13,848 bases of DNA from Candidatus Tayloriibacteriota bacterium (GTDB taxonomy: Bacteria > Patescibacteriota > Minisyncoccia > Phycocordibacterales > PALSA-1337), in assembly GCA_003170325.1 (NCBI GenBank), contig PMZP01000043.1:2215-16062 (forward strand), written 5' to 3'. Both the position numbers and the translations under genes were made by a program. The notes beneath the pieces are model-generated. The model did no database searches, was not told the DNA's origin, and saw only the letters and a program-made list of their open reading frames with translations. This document shows positions 6,150 to 11,897 of the stretch, piece by piece (position 1 is the stretch's first letter; each line of letters opens with the position of its first letter).

Positions 6150-6659
6150 ATGATAAAAGCATTCATCATCGCCGCCCTCTCCGCTGACGGATACATCGCC
6201 AAGAATCCGACGGCGCCTTCGACGGTCTGGACGAGCAAGGAAGACAAGAAGCGCTTCGTCGAGCTGACCAAAAAAGCCGGCGTGGTCGTCATGGGCCAAA
6301 ATACTTGGATGACCTTGGGAGGCAAGGCCTTGAAGGAACGGCTAAATATCGTCTATTCACCCGAGCCCATCGCCAATCTTCCGGCCGGCGTTGAACTAAC
6401 CAAGAAGAGCCCCGCTGAATTATTGCAGGAACTGAAATCGCGCGGTTTCAAGGAAGTCGCCATCTGCGGCGGTTCGCAGATCTACACCATGTTCATGAAG
6501 TTCGGACTGGTCAATAGGCTCTACCTGACCGTCGAACCGGTAATTTTCGGCAACGGCATAAGGCTCTTCAAAGAAGATATGGACTTCAAATTGAAACTTG
6601 TTAATTCGATTAGGACCGAAGGCGGGACATTGCTCACAGAATACGAGGTACAAAAATGA
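6150..6659 (+). CDS. Dihydrofolate reductase family protein (DHFR/RibD-like fold)
   Basis: Most likely reduces dihydrofolate, made by ThyA, back to THF with NADPH. The 169-aa protein shows the DHFR superfamily pattern: AFIIAALSADGYIAK start, Trp27-x4-Asp32 (WTSKED) matching the E. coli Trp22-x4-Asp27 spacing, MGQNTW (48-53) for the NADPH phosphate loop, LNIVYS, and the glycine pair ICGGSQIY (105-112). The end, RLYLTVEPVIFGNGIRLF, looks more like the RibD C-terminal reductase branch, so family membership is DHFR/RibD and the exact substrate is inferred. Support for DHFR comes from thyA, dut and the deaminase next door and from lack of any riboflavin gene here. Transcription likely starts at the ATG itself. 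Confidence 0.8.
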   Translation: MIKAFIIAALSADGYIAKNPTAPSTVWTSKEDKKRFVELTKKAGVVVMGQNTWMTLGGKALKERLNIVYSPEPIANLPAGVELTKKSPAELLQELKSRGFKEVAICGGSQIYTMFMKFGLVNRLYLTVEPVIFGNGIRLFKEDMDFKLKLVNSIRTEGGTLLTEYEVQK

Positions 6660-6676
6660 GGCCTTCGCCCCATTTT
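6653..6676. terminator. Bidirectional terminator between DHFR gene and rplK
   Basis: AAAATG (6653-6658) pairs with CATTTT (6671-6676) and GGC (6660-6662) with GCC (6667-6669) around a CTTC loop, with one A/C mismatch. A/T-rich arms on both sides allow use in both directions. It overlaps the DHFR stop codon and lies 14 bp from the end of convergent rplK. Confidence 0.5.
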
Positions 6677-6689
6677 CACAGACAACTGT

Positions 6690-7112
6690 CTACTTGACAT
6701 CAACTCCCATCTGCCTAGCCGTGCCGGCGATGGTCTTCATGGCCGCCTCAATGGTATTTGCATTGAGATCAGGCATTTTCTTCTCGGCAATATCCTTGAG
6801 TTGAGCCTTGGTGATAGTGCCGACCTTCGAGGTATTCGGCTTGCCGGAACCCTTTTCTTTCTTCAAAGCCTTGAGGATCAAACTGGATGCCGGCGGCGTC
6901 TTCAGGACGAAGCTGTAAGTGCGGTCTTCGTAGACGGTGATGACCACTGGGATCATGTCGCCGATCTTATCCTTGGTGGCTTCATTGAACTTCTTGGTAA
7001 AATCTCCGATATTGACGCCGGCCTGGCCCAGAGTCGGACCGAGAGGAGGCGCGGGCGTGGCTCTCCCTGCCGGAGCGATGACTTTTACCTTTTTGATGAT
7101 TTTTTTGGCCAT
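6690..7112 (-). CDS. rplK: 50S ribosomal protein L11 (uL11)
   Basis: Binds the GTPase-associated region of 23S rRNA and takes part in factor-dependent translation. The protein is 140 aa, standard length. Recognisable segments are the N-terminal PAPPLGPTLGQAGVNIGDF (21-39), the flexible linker around residues 70-75, and the C-terminal rRNA-binding domain with KPNTSKVGTITKAQLKDIAEKK and the terminal IAGTARQMGVDV. It is the last gene of secE-nusG-rplK. In most bacteria rplA (L1) follows directly; here the next gene is convergent and unrelated, so rplA is not adjacent. The 57-bp leader contains a repeat/palindrome element (see 7121-7166). No Shine-Dalgarno precedes the ATG. Confidence 0.98.
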   Translation of the reverse strand: MAKKIIKKVKVIAPAGRATPAPPLGPTLGQAGVNIGDFTKKFNEATKDKIGDMIPVVITVYEDRTYSFVLKTPPASSLILKALKKEKGSGKPNTSKVGTITKAQLKDIAEKKMPDLNANTIEAAMKTIAGTARQMGVDVK

Positions 7113-7120
7113 GTTGATGT

Positions 7121-7166
7121 ATTCGTTATTAGTGGCATTCGTATAATATCCGCGGATTCGTATTAT
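7121..7166. repeat. Repeat and palindrome cluster in the nusG-rplK spacer
   Basis: ATTCGTATAAT (7137-7147) and ATTCGTATTAT (7156-7166) are near-identical direct repeats, and a third partial copy, ATTCGTTATT, is at 7121-7130. Between the first two sits ATCCGCGGAT (7148-7157), a perfect 10-bp palindrome. The cluster fills the 57-bp spacer upstream of rplK and could be an operator, an RNA-level control site or a processing site. Confidence 0.45.
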
Positions 7167-7169
7167 GCT

Positions 7170-7715
7170 CTAAACCTTCTTCACTTGCAAGAAATCTAGC
7201 TCTACCGGCGTTTCCCTTCCGAACATCGAGACCAAGACTTTGATCTTGCCTCGCTGGGTGTCGACTTCCGCCACTTTGCCTTCGAAGTCCTTGAATGGTC
7301 CGTCAGCCACCTTGACCAAGTCACCAGGTGAAAGATCGATGGAGTGCTGGGTATCGCCTTTTTGCATGCGTGCGAACAGAGTCTCCACTTCCTTGGTCTC
7401 CAGGGGCACCGGCGAGACTCCGGCTCCTACGAATCCGGTCACTCTCGGGGTGTTTCTTACGACATACCAAGAATCATCGGTCACGATCATGTCGACCAGG
7501 ACATAACCGGGATATATCTTCTCCTCCTCTTCGACACGCTTGCCGCCTTTGACCTTGATCTTCTTTTCGGTCGGAACGATGACGGCGAAGATCTTGTCCT
7601 CCATGCCCAGCGACTCGATGCGCTGTTTCAGGTTGCGCGCAACGGCGTTCTCATAGCCAGCGTAGGTGTGGATGGCATACCAATTTCTTTCGCCTGTTAT
7701 GTTTTGTTTGGTCAT
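7170..7715 (-). CDS. nusG: Transcription termination/antitermination factor NusG
   Basis: Binds RNA polymerase, promotes processive elongation and couples to Rho and to ribosomal protein S10. The 181-aa product has the NGN domain (about 10-115; NWYAIHTYAGYENAVARNLK at 11-30, KIYPGYVLV at 66-74, VRNTPRVTGFVG at 86-97) and a C-terminal KOW domain (about 128-181; PGDLVKVADGPFKDFEGKV). A longer in-frame reading to 7856 exists, but it overlaps secE and its extra residues are not NusG-like; the ATG at 7715 begins just before the conserved NWYAIHTY block. It lies 17 bp after secE. No Shine-Dalgarno is present, so initiation may depend on coupling or on an A/U-rich start region. Confidence 0.97.
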   Translation of the reverse strand: MTKQNITGERNWYAIHTYAGYENAVARNLKQRIESLGMEDKIFAVIVPTEKKIKVKGGKRVEEEEKIYPGYVLVDMIVTDDSWYVVRNTPRVTGFVGAGVSPVPLETKEVETLFARMQKGDTQHSIDLSPGDLVKVADGPFKDFEGKVAEVDTQRGKIKVLVSMFGRETPVELDFLQVKKV

Positions 7716-7732
7716 GATAATAAATTGAAAAT

Positions 7733-7912
7733 TTAGAACAACAGAGTCAGGAGCCTTGAGAATACGAAGTCGGACAAACCGAGCAAAGCCGCCGTGGCCA
7801 ATGACACTAGGATCACCAGGGTGGTGAATCTGATCGTCTGCTCCCGCGACGGCCAATTGACATGGCTCATCTCGGCGCGCGTTTCCTTCACGTAATTGCT
7901 TAATCGATTCAT
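7733..7912 (-). CDS. secE: Preprotein translocase subunit SecE
   Basis: Essential small partner of SecY in the inner-membrane Sec channel. The product is 59 aa, the short single-span form found in many Gram-positive and CPR-like lineages. It begins MNRLSNYVKETRAEM, followed by the conserved amphipathic-helix signature VNWPSREQTI (18-27) and one transmembrane segment, about residues 30-55. A longer in-frame start at 7972 is rejected because it lies inside the terminator hairpin and adds non-family residues. It is the first gene of secE-nusG-rplK. The promoter at 7982-8010 and the small terminator at 7951-7970 lie directly upstream. Confidence 0.93.
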   Translation of the reverse strand: MNRLSNYVKETRAEMSHVNWPSREQTIRFTTLVILVSLATAALLGLSDFVFSRLLTLLF

Positions 7913-7950
7913 GGTGGTTGGTCGCTTTAAGGCTGTAAGCGGAAGTTCTA

Positions 7951-7970
7951 TTAAAAAACCCCTTCGGGGC
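7951..7970 (-). terminator. Small terminator with competing hairpin upstream of secE
   Basis: On the minus strand CCCC-GAA-GGGG (7966-7969 pairing with 7959-7962) is followed by six Ts (7953-7958): a short intrinsic terminator. The same CCCC can instead pair with GGGG at 7975-7978 across a 5-nt loop, giving two mutually exclusive hairpins. It lies between the secE promoter and the secE start, so it may attenuate the operon or simply end read-through from the SIMPL gene. Confidence 0.55.
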
Positions 7971-7981
7971 ATTACCCCACT

Positions 7982-8010
7982 ATAGTATCATTACGCCCCA
8001 ATTTAATCAA
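7982..8010 (-). promoter_or_regulatory. Promoter of secE-nusG-rplK
   Basis: Minus-strand TTGATT (8005-8010) and TACTAT (7982-7987) with exactly 17 bp between. Each hexamer has 4 matches. The predicted start is just before the GGGG that begins the competing hairpins, so the leader would be about 60 nt. Confidence 0.45.
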
Positions 8011-8017
8011 GGCTCAC

Positions 8018-8052
8018 CGATCTCGGATTTCGATATTCGTATTTCAGATTTC
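8018..8052 (-). repeat. Heptanucleotide repeat, five units, directly after the SIMPL stop
   Basis: Starting at the base after the TAA stop, the minus strand reads five consecutive 7-mers: GAAATCT, GAAATAC, GAATATC, GAAATCC, GAGATCG (consensus GAAATCC). The same consensus recurs in the methyltransferase gene at 9896-9950. It resembles the dispersed GAAATCC/AAAATCC heptamer minisatellites known from several environmental bacterial genomes. Confidence 0.65.
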
Positions 8053-8862
8053 TTACTGTATCTCGTACGTTATCTCCACCGTGTCCGTCACCTTCTGCTC
8101 GCCTGTTGCTATCTCCGGAGCAGTTGCCGGAGCGGCGGCGACGGAATCTGTCTTCATCATGCCCAACCCATAGGCGATCGGCCCACGCTGATTGTTATTC
8201 TCCGAAAAGCTGACGATGCGAACCAGACGAACGCCTAACTGCTTGGCTAGCTGACTGGCCTTCGATTGCGCGTCAGAGATAGCTTTGGCGCGAGCCGCCG
8301 CGTTGACGCTATCCGGATCATCAACCGAGAAAGTCAATCCGTTCACATTCTGAACTCCCAATCCTCCGATGGTGGTGAACAAAGCGCCAGCCTTGGAAAG
8401 GTCGCGGATCTTGACTTGAACTGACTCGCTGACATCGTAACCGGTTAGGACCTGCTTGCCGGACGGACAATATATAGCCGCGCCGCTCGTCGCTTGATTG
8501 GGACAAACTGCCGTCTGATATTCGTAATGCGGATTTATGGAATAATCGATGGTCTGGATATCCTTATCGGCCACGCCGCCGTTTTTGACTGCTTTGATAG
8601 CGGCATTGATCTTGGTAGTAGCCGCCGTCTGGGCATCGGTAACTGTCTTCGCTGTTTGCGTCACCGAGAATGAAAAGGTGGCCACGTCGGGAATAGCCAC
8701 GGCGTCGCCGGTGCCATTCACGTTGATGGTATTGGTTTGCGTCGGATTGACGCCGACATAGGCGATGGATTTGGCCATTCTGATGGCGGCCAGTCCTGCT
8801 GCGACGATCATGACGATCACGAAGACAGTCGCGACGTTCCAAAATTTTGTAGGGATATTCAT
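8053..8862 (-). CDS. SIMPL domain-containing exported or anchored protein (DUF541)
   Basis: A 269-aa protein with a hydrophobic N-terminal segment (about residues 9-30, VATVFVIVMIVAAGLAAI) that should act as a signal anchor, placing the rest outside the membrane. From about residue 45 it matches the SIMPL/DUF541 pattern: INVNGTGDAVAIPDVATFSF, the repeated Ala-rich helix around KINAAIKAVK, GYDVSESVQVKIRDLSKAG (141-159), and ARAKAISDAQSKASQLAKQLGV near the end. Family members are periplasmic or surface proteins, some linked to oxidative stress, with no firm biochemical role. The only two cysteines, Cys120 and Cys132, sit in a loop and may form a disulfide. It has its own promoter overlapping the folD stop codon. 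Confidence 0.85.
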   Translation of the reverse strand: MNIPTKFWNVATVFVIVMIVAAGLAAIRMAKSIAYVGVNPTQTNTINVNGTGDAVAIPDVATFSFSVTQTAKTVTDAQTAATTKINAAIKAVKNGGVADKDIQTIDYSINPHYEYQTAVCPNQATSGAAIYCPSGKQVLTGYDVSESVQVKIRDLSKAGALFTTIGGLGVQNVNGLTFSVDDPDSVNAAARAKAISDAQSKASQLAKQLGVRLVRIVSFSENNNQRGPIAYGLGMMKTDSVAAAPATAPEIATGEQKVTDTVEITYEIQ

Positions 8863-8885
8863 GATGATTAAATGTTAATTAATAA

Positions 8886-8914
8886 GTTATATGGATTATA
8901 AAGCAATTTTTCAA
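8886..8914 (-). promoter_or_regulatory. Promoter of the SIMPL-domain gene
   Basis: Minus-strand TTGAAA (8909-8914) and TATAAC (8886-8891), each 5 of 6 matches, with exactly 17 bp between. The -35 overlaps the folD stop codon (8911-8913). The 5' leader would be about 17 nt, without a Shine-Dalgarno. Confidence 0.65.
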
Positions 8915-9780
8915 TTCATACCCGCGCATAGATCCACCAGATTCTCAAATAACGAAAATACCGTCATCGGTCCGACTCCGCCCGGTACCGGCGTGATAGC
9001 CGCGACCTTCTTTGAGACCTTCTCAAAATCGACATCACCGACTAGGCGGACACCTTCGATCTCATCGTCAAGTTTTTCGCCAGTCACCGAATTGATGCCG
9101 ACGTCGATGATGACTTGACCTCTCTTCACGTGCTTGGCCTGTATGAGTCCCTGCTTTCCGGCGGCCACGATGAGCACATCGGCCCATTTAGTCTCCTTAG
9201 CCAGGTCGGGAGTCTTGCTGTGGCAGACCGTGACCGTGGCATTCTCATTCAAGCACATGGTGATGAGCGGCTTGCCGACCAGCATCGAACGTCCTATGAC
9301 AGTTACCTTCTTACCGAACAGGTCGATCTTATACATCTTGAGAAATGTCCTGATCCCGCGGGCGGTGGCCGGCATGATGGCGTCTTCCCTACCCTCTAGC
9401 CAGCGTTTGACACTCCAGGCGGTCAGGGCGTCGACGTCCTTTTTTGGTTCGATAGCATCGATGACCGCATCACGGTCCAGATGGATCGGCAATGGCAACT
9501 GTACGATGATGCCGTGAATGCCCTTGTCGGCATTACATTCCTTGATGATGTCTATCAATTCGCTCTGCGAGACTGTTTCAGTCGTCTGGATATGCTTCTC
9601 GCCGATGCCGATCTTCTTGGCGAAAGCTTTCTTGGCCCGAATGAAGGCCGTCGAATCAGGCCTGTCACCGACTTGAATAATCGCCAGCGTCGGCACATAC
9701 GAAAGCGCCTGAACTCTTTTCATGAGTCCGGGAATGAGCGCGTCGCGCGTAGCTCTGCCGTCTAGAATGAGGGTTGACAT
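8911..9780 (-). CDS. folD: Methylene-THF dehydrogenase/cyclohydrolase
   Basis: Bifunctional enzyme interconverting 5,10-methylene-THF, 5,10-methenyl-THF and 10-formyl-THF. The product is 289 aa, normal length. Hallmarks: catalytic Lys50 in STAFIRAKKAFAKKIGI, VQLPLP (93-98, Gln94), KDVDAL (114-119), the Rossmann motif VTVIGRSMLVGKP (159-171), VTVCHSKT, IDVGIN and the C-terminal TPVPGGVGPMT. Departures from the usual pattern: Phe46 where most FolD have the active-site Tyr four residues before the Lys, DVDAL for DVDGF, and PATARGI for PCTPxGI. The core is intact, so the enzyme is probably active. It is related in pathway to glyA, thyA and the DHFR gene a few kb away. A -10-like box lies 6 nt before the ATG. 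Confidence 0.95.
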   Translation of the reverse strand: MSTLILDGRATRDALIPGLMKRVQALSYVPTLAIIQVGDRPDSTAFIRAKKAFAKKIGIGEKHIQTTETVSQSELIDIIKECNADKGIHGIIVQLPLPIHLDRDAVIDAIEPKKDVDALTAWSVKRWLEGREDAIMPATARGIRTFLKMYKIDLFGKKVTVIGRSMLVGKPLITMCLNENATVTVCHSKTPDLAKETKWADVLIVAAGKQGLIQAKHVKRGQVIIDVGINSVTGEKLDDEIEGVRLVGDVDFEKVSKKVAAITPVPGGVGPMTVFSLFENLVDLCAGMN

Positions 9781-9786
9781 AAAAGC

Positions 9787-9803
9787 AGTCTACCACAGCT
9801 GTG
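9787..9803 (-). promoter_or_regulatory. Candidate folD -10 box and adjacent 10-bp palindrome
   Basis: Minus-strand TAGACT (9787-9792, 4 of 6) ends 6 nt before the folD ATG. Immediately upstream, CACAGCTGTG (9794-9803) is a perfect palindrome in the position of the -10/-35 spacer, a possible operator. There is no clear -35. Confidence 0.4.
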
Positions 9804-9839
9804 AAATAAAATTAATCAGTAGGCATATCTATGGCTCTA

Positions 9840-10757
9840 CTATTGCGACCACCTGGCAAAGATCCCGCAAGGCAGAAGTCTCTCGGATTCAAACGTCGAA
9901 TTTCCAATTTCAGATTTGTCTTGGATTTCGGATTTTGGATTTCGAGTTTCCCCTATCGCCAGCTCCCCTATTTCGATTTTGCCACCGAACTTCTCTAATA
10001 ATGGCTTCAGCACATTCTCATAAGCGACCGCCGAGTATCCCGATGAGTAGCCGTTGACCAAGAAGAATATCGGCTTATCGGCCAGGATCTTCAGGCAATC
10101 GTCTATCAATAGTAATAGATTCTCTTCGATCTTCCATAATTCATTGTCCGGACCATGGCCGAAGGCCGGCGGGTCCATGATGATGCCTGCGTATTTGCGT
10201 CCGCGCTTGACTTCACGCTTGACGAAAGCCTGCGCATCGTCGAGTATCCAGCGCACAGGTTTCTTTTCAAGTCCCGATAATTCCGCGTTTTCCCGCGCCC
10301 AGGTCAGAGCGACTTTCGATCCATCGATATGCACGACTTTCGCTCCGGCTTGCGCGCAGGCTAATGAAGCGCCACCAGTGTAGCCGAATAAATTTAGAAC
10401 TTCAATATCGTCATGAGGAGCGGACGTAATTGTGCTCTTCAACCACTCCCAATTCGACGACTGTTCCGGAAAAAGCCCGACATGCTTGAAGGAGGAAGGC
10501 CGGATCCACAATTTCAATCCGCCAAATGAGATCTGCCACTTGTCCGGTAATGTCTTCTTGACGTTCCAACTGTCCGTGAATGAACCGTCGGCCTTTTTCC
10601 ATTCAGTCACAGGTGATCGCTTGTGCCACAGGGCTTGCGGGTCCGGGCGCGACAAAACGAATGAACCGAATCGTTCCAGCTTCTCCCCTTCTCCGCAGTC
10701 CAGAAGCTCGTAATCCGCCTCGGAACCTGTTATCTGAATTTTTGATATTTTTTCCAT
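9840..10757 (-). CDS. Class I SAM-dependent methyltransferase (RlmI/YccW-like C-terminal type)
   Basis: A 305-aa Rossmann-fold methyltransferase. The AdoMet-binding motif I is VLNLFGYTGGASLACAQAGA (120-139), followed by VVHIDGS (141-147) with the ribose-binding acidic residue. Motif IV is IIMDPPAFGHG (192-202), the DPP(A/S)F signature of the RlmI/RlmL-like RNA methyltransferase group. The first 100 residues (YELLDCGEGEKLERFG, RPDP, HVGLFPEQ) match a stand-alone family often found without a PUA domain. RNA is the likely substrate, but the site is unknown. Residues 271-290 are a low-complexity insert, encoded by a heptanucleotide repeat, that splits the normal ending ELAIGET..RLLPCGIFARW. A 13-bp direct repeat overlaps the start codon. 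Confidence 0.85.
   Translation of the reverse strand: MEKISKIQITGSEADYELLDCGEGEKLERFGSFVLSRPDPQALWHKRSPVTEWKKADGSFTDSWNVKKTLPDKWQISFGGLKLWIRPSSFKHVGLFPEQSSNWEWLKSTITSAPHDDIEVLNLFGYTGGASLACAQAGAKVVHIDGSKVALTWARENAELSGLEKKPVRWILDDAQAFVKREVKRGRKYAGIIMDPPAFGHGPDNELWKIEENLLLLIDDCLKILADKPIFFLVNGYSSGYSAVAYENVLKPLLEKFGGKIEIGELAIGETRNPKSEIQDKSEIGNSTFESERLLPCGIFARWSQ
9896..9950 (-). repeat. Heptanucleotide repeat inside the methyltransferase reading frame
   Basis: The minus strand reads GAAACTC, GAAATCC, AAAATCC, GAAATCC and then a degenerate tail with two more GAAATT-type units. It encodes the in-frame stretch TRNPKSEIQDKSEIGNS of the methyltransferase. The consensus is the same as the intergenic repeat at 8018-8052, so both are probably the same dispersed repeat family. 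Confidence 0.7.
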
Positions 10758-10786
10758 ACTTAATACCTAATACCCATACTTAATAC
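10754..10786 (-). repeat. 13-bp perfect direct repeat at the methyltransferase start
   Basis: GTATTAAGTATGG occurs twice on the minus strand, at 10774-10786 and 10754-10766 (period 20 bp). The second copy contains the ATG of the methyltransferase. Together they fill nearly all of the 34-bp gap after the VKOR gene. Confidence 0.7.
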
Positions 10787-10791
10787 TAACC

Positions 10792-11265
10792 TTATAGTTC
10801 CAGCGACTTCTCATACCTCTCGAAGATGACCACCGCGCAAATGAACAAGAGAGTCGACGTTGCCACCGATCCCATACAATAGACGCAATAAGAATGTAGG
10901 ATGAATACCTGCAAGAATACGAACCAGAGCGAGGCTAATAGTCCGAGAATGGTCAGCAGTAAGGTGACTCGGAGAACTTCGTGATTCTTGCTTTCTAGAA
11001 AGGAGAATAGGCCAATGGCGATCAAGAGATAATAGATCGCCCCGAGCAACGAAACCGGAATTCCCAGCAACGTGCTAAAAGAACTGGTCAGAACTTTCTC
11101 ACAGCCGCCGGTCAACGAACATGGTGGGATGACATTCTGGAAATGTTCGACGGAGAGATAGGAGGCATCGGCAAAACCGATGATAGCGATTATCAGCACC
11201 AATATGATGACTTTATTGGGTACTGCTTGTAGCCGCCGCGTCAATAAGCGCTTTAAATTGTTCAT
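10792..11265 (-). CDS. Vitamin K epoxide reductase (VKOR) family membrane oxidoreductase
   Basis: Integral-membrane quinone-linked thiol oxidase that reoxidises a DsbA/Trx-like partner, doing the job of DsbB. The 157-aa protein has four or five predicted membrane segments (about 19-38, 67-89, 97-120, 122-145). Active-site features are present: the loop cysteines Cys49 and Cys55 (CSLTGGC), the following SS..LLGIPVSLLG, and the membrane CXXC motif CVYC (127-130). The chosen ATG at 11265 lies inside the 3' end of the dsbA-like gene, a 53-bp overlap; the conserved region starts around residue 17, so a TTG at codon 8 (11244) is an alternative. The neighbouring DsbA-like gene is the obvious redox partner. 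No Shine-Dalgarno is apparent. Confidence 0.93.
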   Translation of the reverse strand: MNNLKRLLTRRLQAVPNKVIILVLIIAIIGFADASYLSVEHFQNVIPPCSLTGGCEKVLTSSFSTLLGIPVSLLGAIYYLLIAIGLFSFLESKNHEVLRVTLLLTILGLLASLWFVFLQVFILHSYCVYCMGSVATSTLLFICAVVIFERYEKSLEL

Positions 11266-11887
11266 AGCCCTGGGGATTGGTTATCACTTTGCCGTTGATA
11301 AAGAAAGTCGGAGTCTGATTGATGCCGAGATGGATACCTTCGTCTTTTTCCGCAGAGACAAAGTCATGGAGGGTGCTGGAGGACATATCGGTCTTGAATC
11401 TACCCAAGTCAAGCCCGATCTTGGTGGCATATCCTTGGAATACCGAGAGTGGATCGGCAAGCTCTGTCCAGTCAGTGTGATTGGCGAATAATTCGTCATG
11501 CATTTGCCAGAACTTACCTTGGACACCGGCAGCTTCGGAAGCCCAAGCCGCCGCATCGGCATTCGGATGCTGAACCTGCCCATTACCGAGTAGATTATCA
11601 AGCGGGAATTGTCGATAGACCAGGCGCATTGTCGAAGAAGACTCGTCGTAGAGCCGCTTTACCAATTGATAGTAAGTTTCGCAGGCCGGACATTGGAAGT
11701 CGCTGTATTCGATGAGCGTTACAGGAGCAGTCGATGATCCGAGTACATGATCAGCAACGGAGACCGGTGCTGGCGCGGCCAGATTTGTCCCGCCGCTGCC
11801 CTTATTCATAGCCACGATGAGACCCCAGACGATGAGCCCGATGACGATGATGAAACAGAGCCAAAAGAAAAAGCGTTTTGTATTCAT
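11213..11887 (-). CDS. DsbA family thiol oxidase, membrane-anchored
   Basis: Thioredoxin-fold protein predicted to introduce disulfides into proteins outside the membrane. From the ATG at 11887 it has 224 aa: a short basic start, one membrane anchor (about 6-26), a Ser/Gly/Pro-rich linker, then the domain from about residue 45. APVTLIEYSDFQCPACETYY holds the catalytic CPAC (66-69), and NQTPTFFING carries the cis-proline (Pro193). The middle is helical as in DsbA_4/Thioredoxin_4 members. An in-frame ORF extends to 12037, but it runs through a large inverted repeat and past the promoter, so the inner ATG is chosen. TATACT ends 10 nt before that ATG. It pairs with the VKOR gene downstream. Confidence 0.92.
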   Translation of the reverse strand: MNTKRFFFWLCFIIVIGLIVWGLIVAMNKGSGGTNLAAPAPVSVADHVLGSSTAPVTLIEYSDFQCPACETYYQLVKRLYDESSSTMRLVYRQFPLDNLLGNGQVQHPNADAAAWASEAAGVQGKFWQMHDELFANHTDWTELADPLSVFQGYATKIGLDLGRFKTDMSSSTLHDFVSAEKDEGIHLGINQTPTFFINGKVITNPQGYEQFKALIDAAATSSTQ

Positions 11888-11897
11888 GATGAAGTAC

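Noticed and set aside
7716..7856. N-terminal extension of NusG
   Set aside because: It overlaps secE in another frame and has no NusG similarity; the ATG at 7715 begins just before the conserved block.
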